Part shown: piece by piece, positions 56,077 through 64,000 of the stretch
Layout of the letters: each line of letters begins with the position of its first letter
How positions within the stretch are numbered: the stretch's first letter is position 1
Source of the DNA: an uncultured Lactococcus sp.
Lineage (GTDB): Bacteria; Bacillota; Bacilli; Lactobacillales; Streptococcaceae
Reading direction: 5' to 3'
DNA length: 64,000 bases
Assembly (NCBI RefSeq): GCF_934191625.1
Contig: NZ_CAKPUG010000001.1
Span: 682,001-746,000 of the forward strand
Notes under the pieces: model-generated
Databases searched by the model: none
What the model was told of the DNA's origin: nothing
Seen by the model: only the letters and a program-made list of their open reading frames with translations
Translations under genes and position numbers: made by a program

Positions 56077-56346
56077 ATGACTAGAAAAGTTTTTTGCCAA
56101 TCTTGCGGTATGCCTTTAGCACAAGCGGTCGATTTTGGAACGGAAAGAAACGGCCAAGCAGCTACCGAATATTGTAGATATTGTTACCAGAATGGCTCTT
56201 GGACGCAACCCAATATTACTTTGGAAGAAACCATTGCTTTAGGAAGTAAAGCTTTGGAACAACTGGAAATATCAGGAATTAAAAAATGGCTCCTCAAGAC
56301 ATTTTACCCGATGCAAATAAAGGGCTTGAAGCGCTGGAAAAAATAA
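56077..56346 (+). CDS. Small zinc-ribbon protein
   Basis: 89-aa protein with two CxxC pairs, C7-C10 and C33-C36, in the order FCQSCGMPL...YCRYC, matching the putative zinc-ribbon family found alone or fused to regulators. The C-terminal half is helical and basic (WLLKTFYPMQIKGLKRWKK). It starts 3 nt after the deoB stop and ends 19 nt before punA, so it is embedded in the nucleoside operon. Function unknown. Confidence 0.75.
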   Translation: MTRKVFCQSCGMPLAQAVDFGTERNGQAATEYCRYCYQNGSWTQPNITLEETIALGSKALEQLEISGIKKWLLKTFYPMQIKGLKRWKK

Positions 56347-56365
56347 AAATTAAAGGAACACAAAA

Positions 56366-57181
56366 ATGGAATTGAAAATGAAGTTAGCTGAAACGACAAA
56401 ATACCTCAAAGATCAAGGTGTTGGTGCTATTGATGTCGCCCTTATCTTAGGATCAGGTTTGGGAGAACTCGCGGGAGAAATTGAAAATCCTGTTGTTATC
56501 AAATATGAAACAATCCCTCACTTCCCTGTTTCAACAGTTGTTGGTCATGCGGGGCAACTCGTTTATGGCGATTTATCTGGCAAGAAAGTCATTGCTATGC
56601 AAGGGCGTTTCCACTTCTATGAAGGAAATGCAATGGAAGTTGTGACTTATCCTGTACGTGTGTTCTCAGCTCTTGGTACACCATCAATTATTGTTACCAA
56701 TGCTGCAGGTGGAGTAAATAAAGACTTCGCGCCTGGCGATTTAATGATTATTAACGATCATATCAATTTCATGGGAACAAACCCATTGATTGGCCCTAAT
56801 GACGATGAAATCGGTCCTCGTTTCCCAGATATGTCACAAGCTTATGATAAAGCCTATCAAGAGCTTGCTAAGGAAACAGCAGCAGAAATGTCAGCTAAAG
56901 TTCAAGAAGGGGTCTACATGGGCTTCACCGGACCTACTTATGAAACTCCAGCAGAAATTCATATGGCGCGTACCATGGGCGCTTCAGCCGTAGGTATGTC
57001 AACTGTTCCAGAAGTTATTGTGGCTGTTCATTCCGGAATGCGTGTTTTGGGGATTTCATGCATCACTAACTTAGCAGCAGGTATGCAAAACGAACTTAAC
57101 CATGCAGAAGTTGTGGAGACCACGGAGCGAGTAAAAGAGACTTTTAAAACACTTGTTAAGAATGTTTTAGTGAAAATGTGA
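56366..57181 (+). CDS. punA: Purine nucleoside phosphorylase, trimeric type (PunA/PupG)
   Basis: 271-aa family 2 (trimeric) phosphorylase cleaving inosine and guanosine to base and ribose-1-phosphate. The phosphate-binding ILGSGLGELAGEI, MQGRFHFYEGN, VTNAAGGVNKDFAPGDLM and GPTYETPAE are typical. It complements the hexameric DeoD encoded next. AAAGGA lies 7 nt from the ATG. A hairpin with T-run follows. Confidence 0.94.
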   Translation: MELKMKLAETTKYLKDQGVGAIDVALILGSGLGELAGEIENPVVIKYETIPHFPVSTVVGHAGQLVYGDLSGKKVIAMQGRFHFYEGNAMEVVTYPVRVFSALGTPSIIVTNAAGGVNKDFAPGDLMIINDHINFMGTNPLIGPNDDEIGPRFPDMSQAYDKAYQELAKETAAEMSAKVQEGVYMGFTGPTYETPAEIHMARTMGASAVGMSTVPEVIVAVHSGMRVLGISCITNLAAGMQNELNHAEVVETTERVKETFKTLVKNVLVKM

Positions 57182-57190
57182 TAAAATAAG

Positions 57191-57218
57191 AGAAAACGTG
57201 TTAGCGTTTTCTTTTTTT
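57191..57218 (+). terminator. Terminator between punA and deoD
   Basis: AGAAAACG, loop TGTTAG, CGTTTTCT, then T-run. The same bases at 57199-57212 (TGTTAGCGTTTTCT) match the cre consensus at 13 of 14 positions, which may be coincidental to the stem. Confidence 0.75.
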
Positions 57219-57264
57219 AGTGGAGAAAGCTGGCACCAAAATAACCTCAACATAAGGAGTAACT

Positions 57265-57963
57265 ATGTCAGTTCATATCGAAGCTAAAGAAGGTCAAATT
57301 GCAGATAAAATCCTCTTGCCAGGCGATCCATTACGTGCCAAGTTCATTGCTGAGAATTTTCTCGAGGATGCTCAACAATTTAATAATGTGCGAGGCATGT
57401 TGGGCTATACGGGGACTTATAAAGGACACCGTATCTCAGTTATGGGAACAGGCATGGGGATGCCATCCATCTCCATCTATGCACATGAATTAATCACCGA
57501 ATACGGCGTGAAAAAATTGATCCGAGTAGGCACAGCAGGTGCGCTAAATGAAGATGTTCATGTACGAGATTTAGTCTTGGCACAGGGCGCTGCCACAACT
57601 TCACGCATTATTAAAAATGACTGGCCACAGTTTGATTTGCCGCAAATTGCTGATTTTGATTTGTTGGATAAAGCCTATCACATTGCGAAAAACTTAAATA
57701 TTCCAACCCATGTAGGAAATGTTCTTTCGACTGACTTATTCTACAGTGATATTGATACGCTGGCTATAGGTAAATTGGGCGTAAAAGCAGTAGAGATGGA
57801 AGCAGCAGCTCTTTATTACTTGGGTGCAAAGCATAATGTCCAAACATTAGGAATCATGACCATCTCTGATAGTCTCGTGACAGGAGAGTCAACAAGTTCA
57901 GAAGAACGTCAAACTACCTTTACTGATATGATGCGTGTAGGTCTTGAAACACTTATTGTTTAG
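57265..57963 (+). CDS. deoD: Purine nucleoside phosphorylase, hexameric type DeoD
   Basis: 232-aa family 1 phosphorylase with broad purine (deoxy)nucleoside specificity. [17 protein letters not shown] binds phosphate, RVGTAGAL and [12 protein letters not shown] bind ribose and the catalytic aspartate sits in [15 protein letters not shown] precedes the ATG. It lies behind the punA terminator, so it may be partly independent. Confidence 0.95.
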   Translation: MSVHIEAKEGQIADKILLPGDPLRAKFIAENFLEDAQQFNNVRGMLGYTGTYKGHRISVMGTGMGMPSISIYAHELITEYGVKKLIRVGTAGALNEDVHVRDLVLAQGAATTSRIIKNDWPQFDLPQIADFDLLDKAYHIAKNLNIPTHVGNVLSTDLFYSDIDTLAIGKLGVKAVEMEAAALYYLGAKHNVQTLGIMTISDSLVTGESTSSEERQTTFTDMMRVGLETLIV

Positions 57964-57978
57964 GAGGGAGTAGAGGTG

Positions 57979-57991
57979 AAAGCCGAACATT
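57979..57991 (+). promoter_or_regulatory. PurBox upstream of fhs
   Basis: AAAGCCGAACATT matches the lactococcal PurR consensus AWWWCCGAACWWT at 12 of 13 positions. Its centre is about 76 bp before the predicted fhs transcription start, the characteristic distance for activation by lactococcal PurR. Confidence 0.8.
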
Positions 57992-58045
57992 CAAAGGGTA
58001 AACTTATTAAATTTAGCATTTACAAAGGAAATTTCCAGATGTTTC

Positions 58046-58054
58046 TGTTAAAAT
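58046..58054 (+). promoter_or_regulatory. fhs promoter (-10)
   Basis: Extended -10 TGTTAAAAT, TAAAAT at 58049-58054, with no good -35, as expected for a PurR-activated promoter. Confidence 0.65.
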
Positions 58055-58092
58055 GATAAGAAAGTTATGGAGATTAGGGAGTTATTTAAAAG

Positions 58093-59763
58093 ATGAAAAC
58101 AGATATCGAAATTGCACAAGAATGCAAGATGGAAGCTATCACAGCCGTCGCTGAAAAAATTGGTTTAAGTTTTGAAGATATCGAACTTTACGGAAAATAT
58201 AAAGCAAAAATACCACTTGAAAGTCTTAAAAAGTTTGAGGATAATGCTGAGGGAAAACTTGTCTTAGTTACCTCCATTAATCCTACTCCTGCAGGTGAAG
58301 GAAAATCGACGGTGACAGTTGGGCTAGCAGATGCCTTTGCACATTTGAACCAAAAGGTGATGGTGGCGCTACGTGAACCTTCATTGGGCCCTGTGATGGG
58401 GATAAAAGGTGGTGCAACAGGAGGAGGATATGCTCAAGTTCTTCCGATGGAAGATATTAATTTGCATTTCACCGGCGACATTCATGCCATGACAACGGCA
58501 AATAATGCCATTGCAGCACTTTTAGATAATCATATTTTCCAAGGAAATGCTTTAAACATTGATAGCCGTCGTGTGGTTTGGAAACGTGTCTTAGATATGA
58601 ATGACCGCGAGCTTCGTCATATCGTTGCTGGCTTAGGCAGTGTAGTTAATGGTGTGCCACGTGAGGACGGTTTTGATATCACAGTAGCCAGTGAAATTAT
58701 GGCTGTTTTGTGTTTGGCTACTTCATTGACAGATTTGAAAGAACGTCTTTCTCGTATCGTTGTGGCTTATACTTATGATCGTCAGCCGGTCACTGTAGGT
58801 GATTTAGAGATTGAAGGTGCAATTACAGTCCTATTGAAAGATGCACTTAAGCCAAATCTGGCCCAAACGATTGAAGGGACACCTGTATTAGTACACGGCG
58901 GTCCGTTTGCTAACATTGCGCACGGCTGTAACTCTGTTTTAGCTACAAAAACAGCCTTGAAATTAGCTGATGTGACAATTACAGAGGCTGGTTTTGGTGC
59001 AGATCTCGGAGGGGAAAAATTCCTTGATATCAAAACACGTCAATTGGGTAAAACTCCCGATGCTATTGTTATTGTTGCCACTCTTCGTGCTTTGAAAATG
59101 CATGGTGGTGTTGCTAAAACGGAGCTAACTGGCGAAAATGTTGCAGCTGTTACTCAAGGATTTGCAAATCTGAAACGTCATATTAAAAATATGGCGAGCT
59201 ACGGTGCGCCAATCGTTGTAGCTATTAATCAATTTGCCAGTGATACAGAGGCGGAAATAGCTGAGCTAACACAACTTGTTGAAGCAGAAGGAGTGGCTGT
59301 TAGTCTGACACAAGTCTTTGAAAAGGGCGGCGCAGGCGGTATTGATTTAGCTGAAAAATTAACAAACATTTTTACTCAGAAAGCTAAAGAGTTCCACTAT
59401 CTCTATGATTTAGAAGCTTCAGTAGAGAACAAGATTGCAACAGTTGTGACAAAAATTTATGGTGGTAATAAAGTTAATTTTTCTGCAAAAGCAACGCGTC
59501 AATTGAAAGAAATTGAAGAAAATGGTTGGGACAAACTCCCTGTTTGTATGGCTAAGACGCAATATTCTTTTTCTGATAATCCGAAACTTTTAGCAGCACC
59601 AGAGGGCTTTGAAGTGACTGTTCGTGAATTGGTACCGAAGATTGGAGCAGGGTTTATCGTGGCCTTGTTAGGAGATGTAATGACCATGCCTGGCTTGCCA
59701 AAAAAACCGGCAGCTTTAAATATGGACATTGACGAAACAGGAAAAATAACAGGTTTGTTCTAA
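58093..59763 (+). CDS. fhs: Formate-tetrahydrofolate ligase
   Basis: 556-aa ATP-dependent enzyme making 10-formyl-THF from formate, the one-carbon donor for purine and formyl-methionine synthesis. The P-loop is [14 protein letters not shown] (near residue 65); [21 protein letters not shown] and the [10 protein letters not shown] segments are typical. Upstream PurBox and extended -10 place it in the PurR regulon by inference. The ribosome site AGGGAG is about 11 nt from the ATG. A VOC gene follows after 13 bp. Confidence 0.96.
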   Translation: MKTDIEIAQECKMEAITAVAEKIGLSFEDIELYGKYKAKIPLESLKKFEDNAEGKLVLVTSINPTPAGEGKSTVTVGLADAFAHLNQKVMVALREPSLGPVMGIKGGATGGGYAQVLPMEDINLHFTGDIHAMTTANNAIAALLDNHIFQGNALNIDSRRVVWKRVLDMNDRELRHIVAGLGSVVNGVPREDGFDITVASEIMAVLCLATSLTDLKERLSRIVVAYTYDRQPVTVGDLEIEGAITVLLKDALKPNLAQTIEGTPVLVHGGPFANIAHGCNSVLATKTALKLADVTITEAGFGADLGGEKFLDIKTRQLGKTPDAIVIVATLRALKMHGGVAKTELTGENVAAVTQGFANLKRHIKNMASYGAPIVVAINQFASDTEAEIAELTQLVEAEGVAVSLTQVFEKGGAGGIDLAEKLTNIFTQKAKEFHYLYDLEASVENKIATVVTKIYGGNKVNFSAKATRQLKEIEENGWDKLPVCMAKTQYSFSDNPKLLAAPEGFEVTVRELVPKIGAGFIVALLGDVMTMPGLPKKPAALNMDIDETGKITGLF

Positions 59764-59776
59764 GTAAAGGAGAGCG

Positions 59777-60187
59777 ATGGTAAAATCAAAACTTACCCCT
59801 TTTATTACATTAAATGGTAAGGCCAAGGAAGCAATGACTTTTTATGCTCAAGTTTTACCAGATACAAAGATTACACGGATGGAATATTATCGAGATATTC
59901 CAGCTTTTTCCGAGATAAAAGAAGATCTTATTTTATATGGAAGCTTAGAGATAAAAGGTGCGGAGCTTTATTTTCTTGATATGCAAAAAGAATATGCAGC
60001 TCCGATACCGAACTGGTCAAATTCTCTTTTTCTGAACTGTGCAACAGAAGCTGAATTTGATGAAGTATTTATAGCTTTAGCAGAGCAAGGTAGCGTAATG
60101 ATGGGACCTGAAGCTGTAGGAGATAATCGTAAATGTGCTTGGATTACTGATCAATTTGGCATTACTTGGCAACCAGTTTGGACATAA
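59777..60187 (+). CDS. VOC-superfamily (PhnB-like) protein, second copy
   Basis: 136-aa PhnB-type glyoxalase-fold protein (LTPFITLNGKAKEAMTFYAQVLPDT; CAWITDQFGITWQPVW). It resembles the protein at 30004 only at family level. Aggag ribosome site present; likely co-transcribed with fhs. A terminator follows. Reaction unknown. Confidence 0.83.
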   Translation: MVKSKLTPFITLNGKAKEAMTFYAQVLPDTKITRMEYYRDIPAFSEIKEDLILYGSLEIKGAELYFLDMQKEYAAPIPNWSNSLFLNCATEAEFDEVFIALAEQGSVMMGPEAVGDNRKCAWITDQFGITWQPVWT

Positions 60188-60191
60188 AATC

Positions 60192-60225
60192 AAAAAGTTA
60201 TTCTCTCAGGAATAACTTTTTTTTG
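60192..60225 (+). terminator. Terminator after the VOC gene
   Basis: AAAAAGTTATTC, loop TCTCAG, GAATAACTTTTT, then T-run. Confidence 0.85.
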
Positions 60226-60252
60226 ATAGCTGATATTAAATAAACAAAATCC

Positions 60253-60321
60253 CGATATAAAAAAATTTTAACCCCTCGATAAACAAATAATATGACAAAC
60301 CGATAAGGAGCGTGATAAACT
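60253..60321 (+). promoter_or_regulatory. Importer promoter with phased CGATAAA repeats and a CmbR-like box
   Basis: Near-identical heptamers CGATATA, CGATAAA, CGATAAG and TGATAAA begin at 60253, 60277, 60301 and 60313, spaced 24, 24 and 12 bp. The last overlaps an extended -10 TGATAAACT (TAAACT 60316-60321), with -35 ATGACA at 60292-60297. TAAAAAAATTTTA at 60258-60270 fits the lactococcal CmbR box TWAAAWATTNNTA at 12 of 13 positions. Confidence 0.45.
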
Positions 60322-60352
60322 TTAAATATCAAAAAATAAGGAGAACATTACT

Positions 60353-61210
60353 ATGAAAAAGTCACTGAAGCTTTCGCTCGCGCTCGTTTCGCTTATCGCC
60401 GCAGGAGCTTTAGCTGCTTGCAGTAATGGTGGTTCATCAAGTAAAGAAGAATCAAAAACCAAGCAAACGGAAATTATTGTAGCTACAGATGGAGCAACTA
60501 AACCTTTTACTTATTCTGATAACCAAGGAAATTTGACTGGGTATGATATTGAGGTTGCACGTGCTGTGTTCGATAAGTTACCTGAATATAAAGTGACATA
60601 TCAAGCAGTTGACTTTTCTGGGATTGTTCCAGGTTTGGACAGTGGCCGTTATCAAATGGGAGCCAATGATTTTGGTTGGTCAGAAGAACGTGCAGAAAAA
60701 TACAATTTTTCATCACCAATTTCTAAATCAAACAATGCAGTACTAACTAAAGATGGAGATTACAAAACTTTAGAAGACCTCGCAGGCAAAAGTACAATCG
60801 GGAATCCAGCTTCTAACTATACAAAGATTATTAATGATTGGAATAAGGCACACCCAGACAAGAAAATAAACATCAGCTACTCTTCTGACAGCACATCTAT
60901 CAATACACGCTTTAATCAGATTGAATCTGGAAAGATTGATTTCATGCTTTATGATAAAATCTCCCTCCAATCAAGTATTAAGGATCAAGGGTTTGATAGC
61001 TTAAAAATACAAGATATCGATACTTCAACAGGTGATCCTGAACATGACGGTTATGAGTATTTCCTCTTTGCAAAAGATGATGCTGGAAAAGAACTACAAA
61101 CTAAAGTCAACAAAACACTTGCTGAGCTAGAAAAAGATGGCACTTTGAAAAAACTTTCAGAAAAATACTTTAATGGAGATTTTGTACCAGAAGCGAGCAA
61201 GTTTAAATAA
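60353..61210 (+). CDS. Amino-acid ABC transporter substrate-binding lipoprotein (cystine-type)
   Basis: 285-aa family 3 solute-binding lipoprotein. The signal peptide ends in LAAC (C23). The mature part has IIVATDGATKPFTYSDNQGNLTGYDIEVAR and NDFGWSEERAEKYNFSSPI, typical of polar amino-acid receptors, most like TcyA/TcyJ/YxeM cystine or S-substituted cysteine receptors. The substrate is inferred from this resemblance and a CmbR-like box. AAGGAG precedes the ATG. The permease and ATPase genes follow, separated by an unusual hairpin element. Confidence 0.88.
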   Translation: MKKSLKLSLALVSLIAAGALAACSNGGSSSKEESKTKQTEIIVATDGATKPFTYSDNQGNLTGYDIEVARAVFDKLPEYKVTYQAVDFSGIVPGLDSGRYQMGANDFGWSEERAEKYNFSSPISKSNNAVLTKDGDYKTLEDLAGKSTIGNPASNYTKIINDWNKAHPDKKINISYSSDSTSINTRFNQIESGKIDFMLYDKISLQSSIKDQGFDSLKIQDIDTSTGDPEHDGYEYFLFAKDDAGKELQTKVNKTLAELEKDGTLKKLSEKYFNGDFVPEASKFK

Positions 61211-61267
61211 ATATTTCACAGACAAGAAAAAATTATTAGTTTCTTGTATAATAGTAGGAGTAGTGTA

Positions 61268-61332
61268 AAAGCTGTCCCTGAGTCTCTCGCACAGAAATGC
61301 TTGTAGCACGAGTGAGGGATTCAGACAGCTTT
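61268..61332 (+). ncRNA. Structured intercistronic element (long interrupted hairpin)
   Basis: The outer stem AAAGCTGTC (61268-61276) pairs perfectly with GACAGCTTT (61324-61332). Inner stems TGAGTC/GATTCA, CTCG/CGAG and TGC/GCA (loop TTGTA) continue it, with an 8-nt bulge CACAGAAA and an internal loop. It is followed by TTTCTTTG. A TATAAT at 61247-61252 may start a transcript just upstream. It could attenuate permease expression, protect mRNA, or be a small mobile repeat; no known family is recognised. Confidence 0.45.
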
Positions 61333-61352
61333 CTTTGATGAAGAGAATAAAA

Positions 61353-62240
61353 ATGAATAAAAATAAAAAAATAATATTAGGCTTAGGAGTTTTACTCCTG
61401 TTGATTATTTTGCCTATGCTTCCCTTTTTAATCATGCAAGGTCAATATAGTTTTGACGAATTTTGGACGATGTTTTTCACCAAGATTTTTAGTTGGAAAG
61501 ACTTTAAAGCAGCTTTCGTACCAATTATTAAAATGATTCCTATTTCATTGCAGATGACACTTATCGCAATGTTCTTTGGCCTTATTTTGGGACTGCTACT
61601 TGCACTTGTCAGAATAAATAAAATTCCTATTTTAGATCAGTTACGTGCCTTGTTTGTTTCCTTTACACGTGGGACGCCCATTCTGGTACAACTTTATTTA
61701 ACTTATACAGGGATTCCTTTGATTCTAAAAGCTATCAATATGAATTACGGGACGAATTATACGGTTAACTCTGTCCCTGCCATGCTCTTTGTTATTGTAG
61801 CTTTTGCTCTTAATGAAGGTGCTTATAATTCAGAAACAATCCGTTCAGCCATTCAATCAGTAGATAAAGGGCAAATCGAAGCAGCGCGCTCCCTTGGAAT
61901 GACGAATTTTCAAGTTTTCTGGCGCGTGACCTTACCTGAAGCAGCTTCTGTTGCGACGGCGCCATTAGGAAATGCTTTGATTGGCTTGCTCAAATCAACT
62001 TCACTTGCTTTTGTTGCGGGTGTAGTCGAAATGACCGCTCAAGCACAAATCATTGGCGGTTCAACCTTCCGTCTTTTTGAGACCTATTTAGCTCTGGCCT
62101 TAATTTACTGGCCAATCTGTATTGTTCTGGAAATCTTGATTCGTAAAATTGAGAGCAAACTGGAAATCAAAATGCCTAAAGCAGCGCGGAAAATCTCACT
62201 TGGACGCAATCCTTTTGATAATGGGGTGACCAACAAATGA
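61353..62240 (+). CDS. Amino-acid ABC transporter permease (TcyB-like)
   Basis: About 295-aa His/Glu/Gln/Arg/opine-type permease with five or six transmembrane helices. The N-terminal half is longer than usual. The EAA loop is EAARSLGMTNFQVFWRVTLPEA, and FTRGTPILVQLY is a family signature. I start at the ATG at 61353; an ATG at 61338 directly follows the hairpin and lacks a ribosome site. The ATPase ATG overlaps its stop (ATGA). Confidence 0.9.
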   Translation: MNKNKKIILGLGVLLLLIILPMLPFLIMQGQYSFDEFWTMFFTKIFSWKDFKAAFVPIIKMIPISLQMTLIAMFFGLILGLLLALVRINKIPILDQLRALFVSFTRGTPILVQLYLTYTGIPLILKAINMNYGTNYTVNSVPAMLFVIVAFALNEGAYNSETIRSAIQSVDKGQIEAARSLGMTNFQVFWRVTLPEAASVATAPLGNALIGLLKSTSLAFVAGVVEMTAQAQIIGGSTFRLFETYLALALIYWPICIVLEILIRKIESKLEIKMPKAARKISLGRNPFDNGVTNK

Positions 62241-62998
62241 TAAAAATTTCAAATTTAAGTAAATCTTTTGCAGGTAACGTTGTTCTTGACAACCTTAATC
62301 TGGAAATTAATGAAGGTGATGTCATTGCGCTTATTGGTGCATCAGGTGCTGGTAAGTCAACGTTTTTACGTTCGATTAACTATCTGGAAGAAGCAGACAG
62401 TGGTCAGTTAGAAATAGATAATTTTAAAGTCGACTTTGAACATATCAGTAAACAAGAAATTCTTGAGCTTCGCCGCAAAACAGGAATGGTCTTCCAACAG
62501 TTCAATCTCTTTGAACGTCGTACAGCCCTCCAAAATGTGATGGAAGGCTTAATTCAAGTTAAGAAAATGCCCAAAGTGGAAGCACAAAAGCTTGCTGAGG
62601 AAAACTTAAGAAAAGTCGGCCTTGAAGATAGAATGAATTACTATCCCAAGTTCTTATCTGGTGGACAAAAGCAGCGTGTAGGTATAGCTCGAGCGATGGC
62701 GATGCAGCCAACTTTGCTCTTGCTTGATGAACCAACATCAGCGCTTGACCCGGAACTTGTTGGCGAGGTGCAGGACACTATCCTCAATGCAGCTAAAAAC
62801 AAACAAACAATGGTTTTGGTCAGCCATGAGATGGACTTCGTATATAATGTGGCTACAAAAGTGCTCTTCCTAGAAAAAGGGAAAATCATTGAAGAAGGAA
62901 GTCCAGAAGAAGTGTTTCATCATCCTAAAAATCCGCGGACGAGCGAATTTCTCTCTCGTCATGTTAGAACCATTGATATAGGAAGTTCAAATGATTAA
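62237..62998 (+). CDS. Amino-acid ABC transporter ATP-binding protein
   Basis: 253-aa ATPase of the polar amino-acid importer. Walker A is GASGAGKSTF (near residue 33), Q-loop VFQQFNLFERRTA, signature LSGGQKQRVGIARA, Walker B LLLLDEPTSALDPELVG and switch VLVSHEMDF. It is coupled to the permease (ATGA) and overlaps the DUF4059 gene by 8 nt. Confidence 0.95.
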   Translation: MIKISNLSKSFAGNVVLDNLNLEINEGDVIALIGASGAGKSTFLRSINYLEEADSGQLEIDNFKVDFEHISKQEILELRRKTGMVFQQFNLFERRTALQNVMEGLIQVKKMPKVEAQKLAEENLRKVGLEDRMNYYPKFLSGGQKQRVGIARAMAMQPTLLLLDEPTSALDPELVGEVQDTILNAAKNKQTMVLVSHEMDFVYNVATKVLFLEKGKIIEEGSPEEVFHHPKNPRTSEFLSRHVRTIDIGSSND

Positions 62999-63218
62999 TT
63001 TAGTATTACAGTTTTATCTTAAAGGTTTGCTCATTTCTTTTTTAATTGTAGGTTTACTTAGTCTTTTGTACGGTTTTATTTACTGGCTAAGGAATCATCA
63101 TAAGCCACGGAATGTCTGGCGTAATCGCTTATTTGACATTATTTTGGTGGATATTTTGACGATTCCTATTTTGAGTTTTGCAGTTGTTGGTGTACTAATT
63201 ATTTTAAGGATTAGATGA
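62991..63218 (+). CDS. DUF4059 small membrane protein
   Basis: 75-aa protein with two transmembrane helices (about residues 8-32 and 49-73) separated by a basic loop (RNHHKPRNVWRNRL). Matches DUF4059, which in streptococci also sits between an amino-acid ABC ATPase gene and trxB. Function unknown; the conserved position may mean a redox or transport accessory role. Confidence 0.8.
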   Translation: MINLVLQFYLKGLLISFLIVGLLSLLYGFIYWLRNHHKPRNVWRNRLFDIILVDILTIPILSFAVVGVLIILRIR

Positions 63219-63288
63219 TTGCAAATCAAAATAATGGTAAATAACCAAAAGAGAACTTATAATGGTTTTATACTTTAAGAGGTGAATT

Positions 63289-64000
63289 ATGACAGAAAAA
63301 ATTTACGATGTAATAGTTATCGGCTCAGGGCCTGCGGGCATGACTGCAGCTATGTACAGCGCTAGAAGTGAAATGAAAACCCTGCTCTTGGAACGAGGCG
63401 TTCCTGGCGGTCAAATGAACAATACAGCAGAAATTGAAAACTATCCAGGCTATGGACAAATCATGGGTCCTGAGCTTTCGATGAAAATGTATGAACCTTT
63501 AGCTGACCTTGGTGTTGAAAATGCTTATGGCTTTGTCACATCGATCGTTGATAATGGCGCAACAAAAACAATTAATACTGAAGAAGAAGTATTCGAAACA
63601 AAATCAATCATCATTGCGACAGGAGCAAACCACCGTAAGTTAGGTGTGCCTGGAGAAGAAGAATATGGTGCCCGTGGTGTATCCTATTGTGCTGTTTGTG
63701 ATGGCGCCTTCTTCCGTGATCAAGATATCTTGGTTGTTGGTGGTGGGGATTCCGCGGTTGAAGAAGCAATTTTCTTAACACGTTTTGGTAAAACAGTAAC
63801 AATCATGCACCGCCGTGATGAATTGCGCGCGCAAAAAATTATTCAAGAACGTGCCTTTGCTAACGATAAAATAAAATTTATCTGGGATTCTGTACTTGAA
63901 GAAATCAAAGGTGATGAACGTAAAATTGAATCTGTACGTTATAAAAACGTTAAGACAGGTGAAGTTACGGAGGCTAATTTCGGTGGTATCTTTATCTATG
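63289..64000 (+). CDS. trxB: Thioredoxin reductase (5' part, runs off the window)
   Basis: The first 237 codons of an NADPH-dependent flavoenzyme that reduces thioredoxin. FAD site GSGPAGMTAAMYSAR, redox-active CAVC (C134 and C137) and NADPH site VVGGGDSAVEEAIF are intact. AAGAGGTG lies 5 nt before the ATG. Being next to a probable cystine importer is functionally sensible, since imported cystine must be reduced. The frame is open to the window end. Confidence 0.95.
   Translation, partial: MTEKIYDVIVIGSGPAGMTAAMYSARSEMKTLLLERGVPGGQMNNTAEIENYPGYGQIMGPELSMKMYEPLADLGVENAYGFVTSIVDNGATKTINTEEEVFETKSIIIATGANHRKLGVPGEEEYGARGVSYCAVCDGAFFRDQDILVVGGGDSAVEEAIFLTRFGKTVTIMHRRDELRAQKIIQERAFANDKIKFIWDSVLEEIKGDERKIESVRYKNVKTGEVTEANFGGIFIY

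Overview
The window is an ordinary, densely packed chromosomal stretch of a low-GC Gram-positive lactic acid bacterium, almost certainly a Lactococcus. The indicators are the protein sequences (GyrA, GyrB, ParC, NrdE, TpiA), an SrtA gene downstream of gyrA, a DUF4059 gene next to trxB, class Ib nrdHIEF, TGn-type extended -10 promoters, and DNA sites that fit lactococcal consensus sequences for PurR and CcpA. The GyrB sequence and the somewhat higher GC than L. lactis suggest the L. garvieae group, but that is inference. I found no rRNA, tRNA, CRISPR array, prophage or insertion sequence.

Layout. 1-2446: 3' part of a nucleoside ABC importer operon (nupA-nupB, minus strand, running off the window). 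2728-8485: rqcH (minus) diverging from queG, then prfB and ftsEX. 8584-13188: ribonucleotide reductase operon nrdHIEF with two NrdR boxes, then plsY (all minus). 13429-23682: topoisomerase region parE - DnaQ-type exonuclease - elaA-like acetyltransferase - parC, then gyrA - apbE - srtA. 23733-25379: small two-gene ABC exporter (minus). 25587-33295: pcrA, tag, a MefA-like efflux gene, a VOC gene, truB-ribF and tpiA. 33371-40293: an aspartate aminotransferase/decarboxylase, an unknown membrane protein, hemW, then a wall/nuclease group (GH25 muramidase, EndA-like nuclease, GH73 glucosaminidase) and a short YitT protein. 40696-45199: an amidinotransferase-fold hydrolase, a HAD phosphatase, a YwaF-type membrane protein and gyrB. 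45240-48920: AT-rich accessory stretch with a membrane O-acyltransferase and a GT-C type glycosyltransferase. 48932-51617: MarR - DHA2 efflux pump - DUF4811 operon. 51783-54755: ECF S component, RpiR-type regulator and a TetL-like MFS gene. 54838-60187: nucleoside and one-carbon genes (deoB, zinc-ribbon protein, punA, deoD, fhs, VOC). 60353-64000: an amino-acid (probably sulfur amino acid) ABC importer, DUF4059 and the start of trxB.

Functional threads. Nucleotide metabolism is spread across the window and carries recognisable control sites: nup (nucleoside uptake, cre-like site), nrd (tandem NrdR boxes), deoB/punA/deoD (salvage) and fhs (PurBox about 76 bp upstream of the predicted start of transcription). 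All four type II topoisomerase subunits lie within 32 kb.

The most unusual sequence-level signals are these: six genes (prfB, truB, GH25, GH73, HAD, RpiR) whose TGn extended -10 element ends only 6-9 nt before the ATG with no Shine-Dalgarno, suggesting leaderless mRNAs; two interleaved perfect inverted repeats around the nup promoter; a 65-nt long-hairpin element between the substrate-binding protein and permease genes of the amino-acid importer; helically phased CGATAAA repeats at that importer's promoter; and two promoter-hairpin-T-run intervals that may be small RNAs. I did not find evidence for a wholly new multi-gene system.
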